A stretch of DNA of 32,690 nt from Candidatus Kapaibacterium sp. (GTDB lineage: Bacteria; Bacteroidota; Ignavibacteria; Kapaibacteriales; WFXC01). The position numbers were made by a program, and so were the translations under genes. The stretch covers positions 1-32,690 of the forward strand of contig JALWJX010000130.1 of assembly GCA_026996895.1 (NCBI GenBank), given 5' to 3'. The notes beneath the pieces were generated by a model, which did not search any database, was not told where the DNA came from, and was given only the letters and a program-made list of their open reading frames with translations. Shown here piece after piece: positions 15,034-25,716 of the stretch (its first letter is position 1; every line of letters begins with the position of its first letter).

Positions 15034-15564
15034 ATGATTACGCGTGAACAGAAACAGCAGATCGTTGCGGAATTGGTCGAGAAGCTTCAGAAAAGTAACG
15101 GCATTTATTTGCTGGACTTTACGGGATTGTCCGTACAGGACACGATTGAAGCGCGGCGCGAGATTAAGAAGCTGGAAGCTGAGATGAAGGTGGCGAAAAA
15201 CACCTTGATTCAGCGCGCGCTGCGAGAGGCTGAACGTTTTACCAATATTCCCGACGATCGCTTCTTTGGCCCAACGGCCGTGACCTTCGCTTATGGAGAT
15301 CCGATTCGGCCAGTGCGATTTATTAAGAAACTGGTCGACGATAACAAAATTCGATTCAAGGCGGCGGTCATTGAAGATGAATTCTTCGGCGAAGAGCAAC
15401 TGGCGCAGTTAGCAAGCTTTCCGACCCGCGAAGAAATTTATGCGGGTATCGTGGGAAGCCTGCAAGCGCCGCTATCAAACGTCATCAGTATTTTCCATAA
15501 CCTCGTTCGAGACCTGGTCAGTGTCATTGACGAGGTCGCCAAAAAGCAGGCAGAAGCTGCCTGA
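15034..15564 (+). CDS. rplJ: 50S ribosomal protein L10
   Basis: From the ATG at 15034 the product has 176 residues: MITREQKQQIVAELVEKLQKSNGIYLLDFTGLSV, then LEAEMKVAKNTLIQRALREA and FIKKLVDDNKIRFKAAVIEDEFF, with a C-terminal helix that anchors L7/L12 dimers. A TTG at 15019 is in frame but less likely. AGAGGA before the ATG is the probable ribosome binding site. The 87-base leader from rplA (14947-15033) is where an L10-L12 autoregulatory site usually lies; I could not make out a clear structure there. Confidence 0.95.
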   Translation: MITREQKQQIVAELVEKLQKSNGIYLLDFTGLSVQDTIEARREIKKLEAEMKVAKNTLIQRALREAERFTNIPDDRFFGPTAVTFAYGDPIRPVRFIKKLVDDNKIRFKAAVIEDEFFGEEQLAQLASFPTREEIYAGIVGSLQAPLSNVISIFHNLVRDLVSVIDEVAKKQAEAA

Positions 15565-15634
15565 GATTTCCAGATTGAACTTATGAGATTCAACAAATAG
15601 TGAAAGTTCAACAAACAAAGCAAAGGGAAGAACA

Positions 15635-16021
15635 ATGAGTGATGTTGTGCAGGAAATTCTGGAGAAGATTGACAATTTAACAGTTGCGCAACTGGTGGAA
15701 CTAAAGAATGCGATGGAAGAAAAATATGGCGTGACTGCTGCTGCTCCGGTGATGATGGCAGGTGCTATGCCGGGGGCAGAAGCAGGTGCTGCCGCTGCTG
15801 AAGAAGAGAAGACAGAGTTTGATGTCGAATTAACAGAGATTGGTTCGCAGAAGATCAACGTTATTAAGGCAGTTCGAGAGTTGTTGGGTCTGGGCTTGAA
15901 GGATGCGAAAGATACGGTAGAAAAAGCACCAGTGGTGATCAAGGAAGCTGTCAGCAAGGAAGAAGCGGAAGAAATCAAGAAGAAGCTGGAAGAAGCAGGT
16001 GCAAAAGTAACCTTGAAATAA
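15635..16021 (+). CDS. rplL: 50S ribosomal protein L7/L12
   Basis: The 128-residue product has the N-terminal dimerisation region ([25 protein letters not shown]), an Ala/Gly/Met-rich hinge, and the C-terminal domain: [43 protein letters not shown], which recruits translation GTPases. The sequence ends with the usual GAKVTLK. It lies 70 bases after rplJ, and a large attenuator-like hairpin lies between it and rpoB, where many bacteria reduce transcription. Confidence 0.97.
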   Translation: MSDVVQEILEKIDNLTVAQLVELKNAMEEKYGVTAAAPVMMAGAMPGAEAGAAAAEEEKTEFDVELTEIGSQKINVIKAVRELLGLGLKDAKDTVEKAPVVIKEAVSKEEAEEIKKKLEEAGAKVTLK

Positions 16022-16108
16022 CCAGTGCTTGTGGCTCCCGAAGAAACACAAACAAGCAGGGCTTGGTAACAAAAGCCGAATGAATCTCAAGACAGTGGAA
16101 TTTTTTCT

Positions 16109-16161
16109 GAGGTTCCCAAGCCGTCCATCTCGATGGACGCAGGGAGCCTCTTTTCTTTTTT
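16109..16161 (+). terminator. Attenuator-like hairpin between rplL and rpoB
   Basis: GAGGTTCCC (16109-16117) pairs with GGGAGCCTC (16142-16150) with one G-T pair. Inside it CGTCCAT (16122-16128) pairs with ATGGACG (16133-16139) around CTCG. A T-run with one interrupting C follows (16151-16161). It is a good intrinsic terminator in the classic rplL-rpoB attenuation position, so rpoBC would be made at a lower level than the ribosomal stalk proteins. rpoB starts 44 bases later. Confidence 0.85.
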
Positions 16162-16204
16162 GTGAGAAGACAAGTGGAACAATTGCAGGATAGAGGAGGA
16201 GATA

Positions 16205-19200
16205 ATGAGAGAGCGAATCTCGTTCCGTCGGTTTGAGCCAGCAATGGAACCACCTGATTTGCTGGCGATTCAATTGAAATCTTTTGAAGAGTTTTTGCAG
16301 GCAGACGTTCCGCCAGATAAGCGGCAGGAAGTTGGATTGCAGGCGGCGTTCAAGGCAAACTTCCCTATTACCGATAGCCGGGAACTGTACGAGCTGGATT
16401 TTGTGTCTTATACGCTGGATCCTCCGAAGTACACGGAAGATGAGTGTCGGGAGCGGGAGTTAACCTATAGCCGGGCATTGAAAGCCGTACTGCGTTTGTC
16501 TTCCAAAGCTGATCCCAAGTCTGAGGACTACATCGAAACGATCGAACAGGAGGTGTATTTGGGGCATATTCCGCAGATGACGGAACGAGGAACCTTTATT
16601 ATCAATGGGTCTGAGCGCGTCGTTGTCTCACAGATTCACCGATCGCCAGGCGTTATTTTTCAGGATGCTGTCCATCCCAACGGAACTCGAATCTATTCGG
16701 CACGGGTCATTCCAATGAAGGGCTCGTGGCTGGAGTTCAGTACGAATGTGCAGCAAACGATGAATGTGTACATCGACCGCAAGAAAAAATTTCCGGTGAC
16801 AATGCTGTTGCGTGTCATCGGGTATTCTTCCGATGAAGATATTCTGCGCCTGTTCGACTTGATGGAAGAAGTGACGCTGGAAGAAATTCTGAAAAATCCC
16901 GACCAGTATCTGGGACGCAAAATTGCTGGCGACATTATCGATCTGGAAACGGGAGAAATTATTGCCAGTCGGGATGATGTGCTGACGGAAGATCTGATGG
17001 AGCGCCTCCGGTCATTGAAGCAGGCATTGCCTATTAAATTGTTTACGTACAAAGCGGATACGCCCGACGAACCCATCATTGCGCGAACTCTGGCGAAGGA
17101 CCCGTCACGGTCGCGGGAGGAAGCGCTGGATATCATTTACCGACAGTTGCGTTCGGGCGAGCCACCCGATATGGAAACGGCGGAAGCACTGATCGATCGC
17201 CTGTTCTTTAATCCAAAACGGTATGATCTGGGCTTTGTAGGACGCTACCGGATCAATGAGAAGTTAAAGATGAACGTGCCGTACGATGTGCGAACACTCA
17301 CTCCAGAAGACATTATTGTGATCATTCAATACTTGCTGGATCTGAAAGAGGGGAAACACAGTGTGGATGACGTCGATCACCTTGGTAATCGGCGAATCCG
17401 CACCGTTGGGGAACAGTTGACCGAGCAACTCCACATTGCACTGGCGCGAATGGCGCGGACTATTCGGGAACGATTGAGCATTCAGGATCAAGAAGAATTG
17501 ATGCCCAGTAACTTGGTGACAGCACGGACCATCACCAGTGTGCTCAATCAATTCTTTGGTACTCACCAGCTATCTCAGTTTATGGATCAAACCAATCCGC
17601 TGGCAGAAACGACCCATAAACGGCGGATTTCGGCGTTGGGTCCTGGAGGGTTAAGCCGGGAACGGGCAGGATTTGAAGTACGGGACGTGCATTACACGCA
17701 CTATGGTCGGTTGTGTCCCATTGAAACGCCAGAAGGACCGAACATTGGATTGATTAACTCACTGGCGCTGTATGCTCGCGTTGATGAGCTGGGTTTTCTG
17801 GAAACGCCATATCGGGTGGTGAAGAAGGGAAAGGTTACTGACGAAATTATTTATTTGCGGGCTGACCGTGAAGAGAATCGGATCATTGCTCCTGCTTCGA
17901 CGCCGATTGATAAGAAAGGGCGGCTCCAACCGCCACCGGGACAGAAGAAGATTCGGGCGCGGCGCTCTGGAGATTTCGTCAGCGTGGATCCTGAAGAAGT
18001 GGAGTTGATGGATGTTGCCACGCATCAGATTACGGGGATGTCCGCTTCACTGATTCCATTTCTGGAACACGATGATGCAAATCGTGCCTTGATGGGATCG
18101 AATATGCAACGGCAGGCAGTGCCATTGTTGCGCCCATCTGCACCGTACGTTGGAACTGGTATGGAATGGAAAATTGCCAAAGAGTCGCGTTCCCTGCTGG
18201 TGGCAGAGGAAGATGGAACGGTGGAGTATGTCAGTGCTGACAAAATCCGCATCCGGTATGATGATAAGCTCAGCGAAGAGGAAAAATTGCTGCGGTTCCG
18301 GTATGAGCCGGTTAAAGAATACCAGTTGAAAAAGTTCTTCCGGACCAATCAGAACACCTGTATTAACCAGCGACCTATTGTGAAACCGGGTCAGCGGGTG
18401 AAGAAAGGAGAGCCATTGGTTGATATTGGTTCTACCGATCAGGGAGAGTTAGCCTTAGGGCAGAATGTGTTGGTAGCATTTATGCCGTGGGAAGGATATA
18501 ACTTTGAAGATGCGATTGTGATTTCGGAACGGCTGGTTGCTGAAGATGTGTATACCTCCATCCACATCGAGGAGTTTACACTCCAGGTGCGGGATACAAA
18601 GCGAGGATTGGAGGAATTTACCCGTGACATTCCAAACCTGAGCGAAGCAGCATTGAAAGATCTGGATGAGCGGGGGATTATTCGGGTCGGTGCAAAGGTG
18701 CGCGAAGGGGACATTCTTATTGGAAAAGTAACGCCCAAAGGAGAAGTGGAGCCGACGCCGGAGGAGAAGCTACTCCGTGCGATTTTTGGTGACAAGGCTG
18801 GCGAAGTGAAGGATGCGTCCTTAAAAGCCCCACCGGGATTGCGGGGCGTTGTGATTAACACGAAGCTGTTTAGCAGGAAGTTCCGAAGCCGCGAAGCTGA
18901 AGTTCGGCGCCGGGAAAAACGGCGACAGGAACTGTTGGACAAGGCGGAGCGTGAGCAGCTCAAAGAGTTGCGGCAAGAAGCATTGCGACGCTTTGCGAAG
19001 ATCGTCGATGGCCATAAAGTGGTCGGTGGTATTCGAACCGTCGATGGAACCTTGATCTTCAGTTCGGGCACAAAGCTCACAGAGGAAAAAGTACTGAAAC
19101 GGCTGGCAGAGCGCAAAGTGGAAAGTCTGGATCAGATCGACCTGGAGAAGTCATTCCTGGAAGATGATGCCGCAATGGCACTGGTGCGGCGCTTGTATCA

Positions 19201-20017
19201 GGCATATAAGCAGGAGGAGCGCGACATTCAGGATGAGTTTCGCCTGGAGCGGCAAAAGGTTATCACCGGTGATGAACTGCCGCCGGGTATTGTGGAAATG
19301 GCAAAGGTATATGTTGCCTCCAAGCGGAAGATCCAGGTGGGCGATAAAATGGCAGGACGCCACGGGAATAAGGGAGTGGTGGCGAAGATTGTGCCGGTAG
19401 AGGATATGCCATTCCTGCCCGATGGTACACCTGTGGACATCATTCTCAATCCGCTGGGGGTTCCATCGCGGATGAACATTGGTCAGTTATATGAGACGGC
19501 CTTAGGATGGGCTGCTCACAAGCTGGGGAAATACTTTGCAACGCCGGTGTTCGATGGCGCTACCTGGGAACAGGTACAGCAGTATTTGCGAGAGGCGGGA
19601 TTGCCGGAAGATGGACGAACCGTCCTGTACGATGGGCGAACCGGTGAACCGTTTGCGGAAAAGGTAACGGTTGGTTACATCTATATGATGAAGCTCATCC
19701 ATATGGTGGAGGATAAAATCCACGCTCGCGCTGTTGGTCCCTATGCTCTTATCACGCAGCAGCCGCTGGGCGGAAAGTCGCAGTTTGGTGGTCAGCGCTT
19801 CGGAGAAATGGAAGTATGGGCACTCGAAGCGTATGGCGCTGCCTTTACGCTGCAGGAAATTCTCACCGTGAAGTCGGATGATATTCAGGGGCGGAGTAAG
19901 GCGTACGAAGCAATTGTCAAGACAGAGCCAATGCCGCTTCCTCACGTTCCGGAAGCCTTCAATGTATTGATGCGCGAATTGCGCGGATTAGCAATCGAAA
20001 TGAATCTGGAAGAATAA
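16205..20017 (+). CDS. rpoB: DNA-directed RNA polymerase, beta subunit
   Basis: The 1270-residue product starts MRERISFRRFEPAMEPPDLLAIQ, and its start is preceded by GAGGAGGAG at 16193-16202. Landmarks are the rifampicin pocket at about 450-515 (QLSQFMDQTNPLAETTHKRR, ISALGPGGLSRERAGFEVRD, CPIETPEGPNIGLI), EGYNFEDAIVISE at about 762, MAGRHGNKGVV at about 1048 and GKSQFGGQRFGEMEVWALEA near 1190. The residues most often changed in rifampicin resistance (Asp of MDQ, His of THKRR, Ser of ISALG) have the sensitive form. Beta forms the catalytic centre and binds nascent RNA. rpoC follows after 28 bases. Confidence 0.99.
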   Translation: MRERISFRRFEPAMEPPDLLAIQLKSFEEFLQADVPPDKRQEVGLQAAFKANFPITDSRELYELDFVSYTLDPPKYTEDECRERELTYSRALKAVLRLSSKADPKSEDYIETIEQEVYLGHIPQMTERGTFIINGSERVVVSQIHRSPGVIFQDAVHPNGTRIYSARVIPMKGSWLEFSTNVQQTMNVYIDRKKKFPVTMLLRVIGYSSDEDILRLFDLMEEVTLEEILKNPDQYLGRKIAGDIIDLETGEIIASRDDVLTEDLMERLRSLKQALPIKLFTYKADTPDEPIIARTLAKDPSRSREEALDIIYRQLRSGEPPDMETAEALIDRLFFNPKRYDLGFVGRYRINEKLKMNVPYDVRTLTPEDIIVIIQYLLDLKEGKHSVDDVDHLGNRRIRTVGEQLTEQLHIALARMARTIRERLSIQDQEELMPSNLVTARTITSVLNQFFGTHQLSQFMDQTNPLAETTHKRRISALGPGGLSRERAGFEVRDVHYTHYGRLCPIETPEGPNIGLINSLALYARVDELGFLETPYRVVKKGKVTDEIIYLRADREENRIIAPASTPIDKKGRLQPPPGQKKIRARRSGDFVSVDPEEVELMDVATHQITGMSASLIPFLEHDDANRALMGSNMQRQAVPLLRPSAPYVGTGMEWKIAKESRSLLVAEEDGTVEYVSADKIRIRYDDKLSEEEKLLRFRYEPVKEYQLKKFFRTNQNTCINQRPIVKPGQRVKKGEPLVDIGSTDQGELALGQNVLVAFMPWEGYNFEDAIVISERLVAEDVYTSIHIEEFTLQVRDTKRGLEEFTRDIPNLSEAALKDLDERGIIRVGAKVREGDILIGKVTPKGEVEPTPEEKLLRAIFGDKAGEVKDASLKAPPGLRGVVINTKLFSRKFRSREAEVRRREKRRQELLDKAEREQLKELRQEALRRFAKIVDGHKVVGGIRTVDGTLIFSSGTKLTEEKVLKRLAERKVESLDQIDLEKSFLEDDAAMALVRRLYQAYKQEERDIQDEFRLERQKVITGDELPPGIVEMAKVYVASKRKIQVGDKMAGRHGNKGVVAKIVPVEDMPFLPDGTPVDIILNPLGVPSRMNIGQLYETALGWAAHKLGKYFATPVFDGATWEQVQQYLREAGLPEDGRTVLYDGRTGEPFAEKVTVGYIYMMKLIHMVEDKIHARAVGPYALITQQPLGGKSQFGGQRFGEMEVWALEAYGAAFTLQEILTVKSDDIQGRSKAYEAIVKTEPMPLPHVPEAFNVLMRELRGLAIEMNLEE

Positions 20018-20045
20018 AAAAGTTCCATAGAACGGAGATAGAGAG

Positions 20046-23000
20046 ATGTTGCAATCTCGAACAATTCCTCGGAAAGGGTTCCGGCGAGTAACAATTCGGC
20101 TGGTATCGTCGGATGAGATCATTCAGTGGTCGCACGGTGAGGTGGTGAAACCTGAAACGATCAACTACCGCTCATTCCGTCCTGAAAAAGACGGTCTGTT
20201 TTGTGAAAAAATCTTCGGTCCGGTCCGAGATTGGGAGTGTGCCTGTGGGAAGTATAAGCGGATTCGATATAAAGGCATTGTGTGCGACCGATGCGGGGTA
20301 GAGGTAACCAGTAAGAGTGTGCGTCGAGAGCGGTTTGGGCATATTATGCTGGCGGTTCCGGTGGTTCACGTGTGGTATCACCGAATCCAGCCCAGCAAGA
20401 TCGCAACCGTTCTGGGGATGCAGACCAAGGATGTAGATCGGATCATTTACTACGAATCTTTCGTGGTAATCCATCCCGGTTCAACAGGATTGCAGCGGGG
20501 TGATCTGTTGACGGAAGATGAGTATCTGCGGATTCTGGACAATTTGCCACCGTCTGAAAAGCGGCTGGAGGATGGAGATCCACGCAAGTTCTTTGCTGCT
20601 ATGGGTGGACTGGCAATTCGGGAATTGCTCCGGTTGATTGATCCAGTGGAAGAATCACACCGGCTTCGGGAACAGTTGAAGCAGGAAACGTCACAGCAGA
20701 AGCGCGAAGCGCTACTGAAACGATTGCGAGTGCTGGAGGCATTTCGGCCCACCGAAGAGCGGCGTCCAAACAAGCTGGAGTGGATGGTGCTGGATGCGAT
20801 CCCTGTTATCCCGCCGGAGCTTCGCCCGCTGGTTCCTCTGGAAGGGGGACGCTTCGCTGCTTCCGATTTGAACGATCTGTACCGTCGAGTGATTATTCGG
20901 AACAACCGGCTGAAGCGGTTGATCGACATTAAAGCGCCGGATGTGATTCTGCGGAATGAAAAGCGGATGCTCCAGGAAGCAGTGGATTCGTTGTTCGACA
21001 ATAGCCGGCAGATCAAGGCGCGAAGTTCTCCCCAGCGGCAATACAAGTCGCTGTCTGATATCCTTCGCGGCAAACAGGGGCGGTTCCGGCAAAATCTGCT
21101 GGGGAAACGGGTAGATTATTCCGGTCGTTCGGTGATTGTTGTGGGACCAACGCTCAAAATTCACGAATGTGGTTTGCCCAAGGATATGGCACTGGAGCTG
21201 TACAAGCCGTTTGTGATCCGGAAGCTGATCGAGCGGGGATATGTGAAGACTGTTAAAACTGCTAAACGATTGGTTGAAGTCAAGAAGCCTGAATACGTGT
21301 GGGAAATTCTGGAAAAGGTCATACAAAACCATCCAGTCCTGCTGAATCGGGCGCCTACGTTGCACCGTCTGGGTATTCAGGCGTTCCAGCCACGATTGAT
21401 CGAAGGAAAAGCAATTCGGCTGCACCCGCTGGTGTGTACAGCGTTCAACGCAGACTTTGATGGGGACCAGATGGCGGTGCACGTGCCGTTGAGTAATGAG
21501 GCGCAACTGGAAGCCATTCTGCTGATGATGAGTGCCCATAATGTGCTCAATCCACAAAATGGGACGCCTATTACGGTGCCGTCGCAGGATATGGTGCTGG
21601 GATTGTATTACCTGACCAAAGTGCGGCACGGCGTCCGGGGTGAAGGAAAAGTTTTTGGTTCTGCACAGGAAGTGCTGATCGCACTGGATCATCGGCAGGT
21701 TGATCTCCACGCATTGGTCAAAGTTCGCATTAATGGGGAAATTGTCGAAACGACGCCGGGACGAGTACTGTTTAACCAGATCGTACCTAAAGAGGTAGGG
21801 TTCGTCAATGAGTTGCTTACAAAGAAACGATTGCGGCAACTCATCGCACAATGCTTCCAGGAAAGCGGGATGGCGCGTACCGTGGACTTTCTGGACGAGC
21901 TGAAAGATCTTGGTTTCAAGTATTCGACACTGGCGGGACTGTCAGTGAATGTTGAGGATCTGGTCGTGCCGCAGGATAAGGATAAAATTATTCAGCAGGC
22001 GCAGGAAGAAGTGGAGCGGATCGAAGAACATTATCGGATGGGGGTGATTACGGCTGGAGAGCGGTATAACAAGATCATCGATGTCTGGTCTTCGGCAACC
22101 AATCGCGTCGCGGAACGACTGTATACAATGCTCCGCAAGGACAAAGATGGTTTCAATCCTTTCTGGATGATGCTGGATTCGCAGGCGCGGGGATCAAAAG
22201 AACAAATTCGCCAGTTGGCAGGAATGCGTGGATTGATGGCGAAACCGCGCAAGACAATCCGCGGTGGTGTGGGTGAATTGATCGAGAATCCGGTGATCTC
22301 GAACTTTAAAGAAGGGCTCTCCGTGCTGGAGTACTTTATCTCGACGCACGGTGCACGGAAGGGATTGGCTGATACCGCGTTGAAGACCGCAGATGCCGGA
22401 TACCTGACCCGACGACTGCACGATGTTGCGCAGGATGTGGTGGTGCGAGAATATGACTGCGGGACGATCCGGGGAATTGAAATGCGGGCGTTGAAAGAAG
22501 GAGAGGATATCAAAGAACCATTGTATGAACGGGTGCTGGGACGGATTGCGCTGGTCGATGTAGTGGATCCCCTGACCGATGAGATTGTGGTAAAAGCTGG
22601 CGAGATGATCGATGAGGAAAAAGCCCAGAAAATTGCTGAGACTTCGATCGAATCGGTCTGGGTTCGTTCCGTGTTGACCTGTGAAGCAAAACACGGCGTC
22701 TGTGCCAAGTGCTACGGACGAGATCTGGCAACGGGGCAATTGGTCAGCGTTGGAGAATCAGTGGGTACAATTGCTTCGCAGTCCATTGGGGAGCCGGGGA
22801 CACAGTTAACGCTGCGTACTTTCCACACTGGGGGAACAGCCTCTCTGGTAGCAGCGCAGTCTGTGGTCGCGGCGAAGTTTGAGGGAATCGTACAATTCGA
22901 GCACGTGCGTACAATTACAACCCACGAGGATGAGGAAGAAGTCAAGATTGTGGCAAATCGCGGTGGAGTGATCCGGATCGTAGAGCCGGAAAATAATCGA

Positions 23001-24314
23001 GAGCTGGTCCGGTACAATGCAATGTATGGAGCACGACTGCGAGTTGAGGATGGTCAGAAAGTCAAGAAAGGACAGGTCCTCTACGAATGGGATCCTTATA
23101 ACAACATCATTTTCACTGAGGTTGCTGGTTACGTTCGATTCAAAGATTTCATTGAAAACATCACGTATCGAGAGGAAATCGATGAACAAACCGGGCATAT
23201 CAGCAAGACGGTGATCGAGTCGCGGGAGCGGACAAAGTCGCCGACGATTGAAATTTTGAATGAGAAGGGCAAAGTGTTGCAGTCCTACATTCTGCCTACC
23301 GGTGCACAGGTGACGGTTGACGAAGGTGAGTACGTTGGTCCCGGAACCTTGCTGGCAAAGCTGCCACGGGACATTGGGAAAACCCACGACATTACGGGTG
23401 GCTTGCCGCGGGTTACAGAGCTGTTTGAAGCACGGGTTCCGCAGAAAGCAGCGATTGTCAGTGAAATTGATGGAAAAGTTACCGTGGAACCGCCGCGTCG
23501 TGGGATACGCAAGGTGATTATTACTAGCTTTGATGGATTGACAGTCAAAGAGTATTCCATTTCTGTCAACAAGTATCTGCTGGTTCAGGATGGTGACACG
23601 ATCCGTGCCGGGGATCCGCTGACTGAAGGTCCGTTGAATCCCCACGATATTCTACGGATTAAAGGGATCGTTGCAGCGCAGGAGTACCTGCTCAATGAGA
23701 TTCAAGAAGTTTACCGGATGCAGGGTGTGAACATTAATGACAAGCACATCGAGATCATCGTTCGGCAAATGTTGCAGAAAGTCCGGGTAACTTCGCCCGG
23801 TGATTCGATTTTCCTGGAAGGGGATTTCGTGGATCGGCAGCGGTTTCTGGAAGAAAACGAGAAACTGCGCGATATGTACGTTGTTGAAGACAAAGGCGAT
23901 TCCAAGTATCGGGTTGGAGAGTTGATTAAGAAGGAGAAGCTGGAAGAGATCAATCAGGATCTGATCAGCAAAGGGAAAAAACCAATTCAAGCACGTCCAG
24001 CGGAGCCGGCGGTTTCTGAGCCAGTGTTGCTGGGTATTACTCAGGCGGCGCTTACAACAGAGAGTTTCCTGTCGGCTGCTTCCTTCCAGGAAACAACAAA
24101 AGTCCTGGCTGAAGCGGCAATGGCGGCAAAGGTGGATCACTTACGCGGGTTGAAAGAGAACATCATTCTGGGACAGCTTATTCCGGCTGGAACAGGGGTT
24201 CGCAAGTATCAGGATATTGTACTGGAAGAAACTGGAGAATCCATCTTTGCCCGGGAAGAAGAGTTCGCTACGGTCTCTTCCGATCGTGAAGAAAGTGACG
24301 AAGTGATTGCGTAG
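20046..24314 (+). CDS. rpoC: DNA-directed RNA polymerase, beta' subunit
   Basis: The 1422-residue product has the N-terminal zinc-binding cysteines ([13 protein letters not shown] then CDRCGVEV, about 65-85) and the catalytic [12 protein letters not shown] near residue 469, whose three Asp bind Mg. The second zinc site [13 protein letters not shown] is at about 878, and [17 protein letters not shown] near 915 leads into the trigger-loop region. The region after HTGG carries an insertion ([21 protein letters not shown] and onward) of the kind seen in Bacteroidota/Chlorobi beta'. The C-terminal [22 protein letters not shown] closes the family pattern. The gene ends the operon and is followed by a strong terminator. 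Confidence 0.99.
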   Translation: MLQSRTIPRKGFRRVTIRLVSSDEIIQWSHGEVVKPETINYRSFRPEKDGLFCEKIFGPVRDWECACGKYKRIRYKGIVCDRCGVEVTSKSVRRERFGHIMLAVPVVHVWYHRIQPSKIATVLGMQTKDVDRIIYYESFVVIHPGSTGLQRGDLLTEDEYLRILDNLPPSEKRLEDGDPRKFFAAMGGLAIRELLRLIDPVEESHRLREQLKQETSQQKREALLKRLRVLEAFRPTEERRPNKLEWMVLDAIPVIPPELRPLVPLEGGRFAASDLNDLYRRVIIRNNRLKRLIDIKAPDVILRNEKRMLQEAVDSLFDNSRQIKARSSPQRQYKSLSDILRGKQGRFRQNLLGKRVDYSGRSVIVVGPTLKIHECGLPKDMALELYKPFVIRKLIERGYVKTVKTAKRLVEVKKPEYVWEILEKVIQNHPVLLNRAPTLHRLGIQAFQPRLIEGKAIRLHPLVCTAFNADFDGDQMAVHVPLSNEAQLEAILLMMSAHNVLNPQNGTPITVPSQDMVLGLYYLTKVRHGVRGEGKVFGSAQEVLIALDHRQVDLHALVKVRINGEIVETTPGRVLFNQIVPKEVGFVNELLTKKRLRQLIAQCFQESGMARTVDFLDELKDLGFKYSTLAGLSVNVEDLVVPQDKDKIIQQAQEEVERIEEHYRMGVITAGERYNKIIDVWSSATNRVAERLYTMLRKDKDGFNPFWMMLDSQARGSKEQIRQLAGMRGLMAKPRKTIRGGVGELIENPVISNFKEGLSVLEYFISTHGARKGLADTALKTADAGYLTRRLHDVAQDVVVREYDCGTIRGIEMRALKEGEDIKEPLYERVLGRIALVDVVDPLTDEIVVKAGEMIDEEKAQKIAETSIESVWVRSVLTCEAKHGVCAKCYGRDLATGQLVSVGESVGTIASQSIGEPGTQLTLRTFHTGGTASLVAAQSVVAAKFEGIVQFEHVRTITTHEDEEEVKIVANRGGVIRIVEPENNRELVRYNAMYGARLRVEDGQKVKKGQVLYEWDPYNNIIFTEVAGYVRFKDFIENITYREEIDEQTGHISKTVIESRERTKSPTIEILNEKGKVLQSYILPTGAQVTVDEGEYVGPGTLLAKLPRDIGKTHDITGGLPRVTELFEARVPQKAAIVSEIDGKVTVEPPRRGIRKVIITSFDGLTVKEYSISVNKYLLVQDGDTIRAGDPLTEGPLNPHDILRIKGIVAAQEYLLNEIQEVYRMQGVNINDKHIEIIVRQMLQKVRVTSPGDSIFLEGDFVDRQRFLEENEKLRDMYVVEDKGDSKYRVGELIKKEKLEEINQDLISKGKKPIQARPAEPAVSEPVLLGITQAALTTESFLSAASFQETTKVLAEAAMAAKVDHLRGLKENIILGQLIPAGTGVRKYQDIVLEETGESIFAREEEFATVSSDREESDEVIA

Positions 24315-24343
24315 GTAAAAGTTGCGCGAAGGTGAGATTGAAG

Positions 24344-24371
24344 GGGACGGCGGTGGTTGCCGTCCCTTTTT
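24344..24371 (+). terminator. Rho-independent terminator of the rpoBC operon
   Basis: GGGACGGC (24344-24351) and GCCGTCCC (24359-24366) form a perfect 8-bp GC-rich stem with a 7-nt loop, followed by TTTTT (24367-24371). It lies 30 bases after the rpoC stop and 52 bases before the end of the convergent cmr6 gene. Its reverse side is not followed by a T-run, so it mainly acts rightward. Confidence 0.92.
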
Positions 24372-24422
24372 GGTTCTAAGGTCGGGATGTGATAGGCGAA
24401 AAAGAGCCAGTCAGGATAAAGA

Positions 24423-25298
24423 TCACGAGACTGTTCGGAAAAATCCGTAACCAGCAGAAGTTTTGGCGCCAATTCCCATTGTGGTAAGTCCTTGCTGGAG
24501 CCATTGCGCAACCTGCGAGAGCGTTTGCCGGTCCCGGTTTGGTGGTACCGCAAGGCTGAAAAGGAAAGCAGTTTCCGGAGCAACGGTGAGAAAGAAAATC
24601 GGATTTGGATTTTGCCACTCAGTCGGGAAACGTTGACCGGTGTAGTAATCTGGAAAGTGAACGTTCATTACATCGAGCTGAAGCTCGATCGATCGGTCGT
24701 GATTGTTTCCCTGAGGCAGGGGAAGAGCATCGAAAAAGATCACCGATCCTGCCTGTTTTTGTTCCCCAAAAGCCGTTTGGAAGATGGGATTGGACGTATC
24801 GACGGATCGGCGCGCGACGGATCGGGCAAGTCCTTTCAGGGCAGAACCGGGAATGATGGGAATGCCGTACGTGTGGTGGAGCCGGAGGTTGGTTTCCAGC
24901 ACGCTTTCAATGCCCAATCCCACAACCATTCGGGAAGCAGTCACCAGTTCAAAAGCATAGGTGCGATAACCCTGCTGCTGAAGTTTCCGTAGAAGAGCGC
25001 GCTGTCGCTGTAGTGCTGCTTCGGCTACTTTAGCAGCGTTTCCGCCAAGGTGAAGAATTCCATCGCGAGTGAGCCGACGCTGGAAAGCCCGGGCAACTTT
25101 CACTTTTCCGTCTTTGTCCTGTTCCCAGCTAATGTACTTCGAAAGCCAGAGTCCTAAATGGTCTCGAACAGAGCCGCTGGGTGCTCTGGGTAATTGCTCG
25201 CGAACGCTTTTGGGCAAATAGACCACTGGTGGGGATTTATGCTCCCCGTGTCCCCTTTTGCCGGAATGATGATACTGGTGCTTTTTCCCTTTTGCCAT
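24423..25298 (-). CDS. cmr6: Type III-B CRISPR RAMP protein Cmr6
   Basis: From the ATG at 25298 the product has 291 residues. This start is preferred because GGAGG lies 10 bases upstream and it begins four bases after the cmr5 stop; a longer frame from 25343 overlaps cmr5. Features are ELVTASRMVVGLGIESVLE, then TYGIPIIPGSALKGLARS (the conserved RAMP GSxLKG element) and the C-terminal glycine-rich loop TTMGIGAKTSAGYGFF. Cmr6 caps the Cmr complex near the 3' end of the crRNA together with Cmr1. The N-terminal 25 residues are unusually rich in His, Lys and Gly. It is the last gene of the operon and converges on rpoC. Confidence 0.93.
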   Translation of the reverse strand: MAKGKKHQYHHSGKRGHGEHKSPPVVYLPKSVREQLPRAPSGSVRDHLGLWLSKYISWEQDKDGKVKVARAFQRRLTRDGILHLGGNAAKVAEAALQRQRALLRKLQQQGYRTYAFELVTASRMVVGLGIESVLETNLRLHHTYGIPIIPGSALKGLARSVARRSVDTSNPIFQTAFGEQKQAGSVIFFDALPLPQGNNHDRSIELQLDVMNVHFPDYYTGQRFPTEWQNPNPIFFLTVAPETAFLFSLAVPPNRDRQTLSQVAQWLQQGLTTMGIGAKTSAGYGFFRTVS

Positions 25299-25302
25299 CT
25301 GC

Positions 25303-25716
25303 TTATGCCTCCGATTGTTCGTCCGGGATTTCTGATTCTGCAAAGCGTTTCAGCCATTGAGTGAAAGCCAGTGCCTCGGTGGTGACCATACGGTATGTTT
25401 CACTGGTGCTCTCGGCAACGATCCATTCGAGGATACCCTGGGAGACGGTGCTGTTCAACCAGGAACGGATCCATTGGGTCAGCCACTGATCCAGATGGGT
25501 GTATATTTTCTGATGTTCTGCACTGCCCTTGGACTTGATAAAGGCTAAGGTTGCGCCCAGTCCGTTGCTGAGAATCATTGAAGGAAGATTCCGGGCTAAG
25601 CTCCGATACTTCGCGCGAACATCTTTTTGCTGCTTGACTTTTGTTACTGCTTCCCACGCAGCATATGCCCGCTGTTGTTCTAAGGTTCGCCGGTTCATCG
25701 TTGTTCCCTTGCTCAT
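25303..25716 (-). CDS. cmr5: Type III-B CRISPR small subunit Cmr5
   Basis: The 137-residue, mainly helical product (RTLEQQRAYAAWEAVTKVK at the start, then YRSLARNLPSMILSNGLGATLAFIKSKG) matches Cmr5, the small subunit that forms the inner filament of the complex and contacts target RNA. The ATG at 25716 overlaps the cmr4 stop by ATGA, implying translational coupling; an internal ATG at 25698 (MNRRTLEQQ) is also possible. It runs into cmr6 with four bases between stop and start. Confidence 0.93.
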   Translation of the reverse strand: MSKGTTMNRRTLEQQRAYAAWEAVTKVKQQKDVRAKYRSLARNLPSMILSNGLGATLAFIKSKGSAEHQKIYTHLDQWLTQWIRSWLNSTVSQGILEWIVAESTSETYRMVTTEALAFTQWLKRFAESEIPDEQSEA

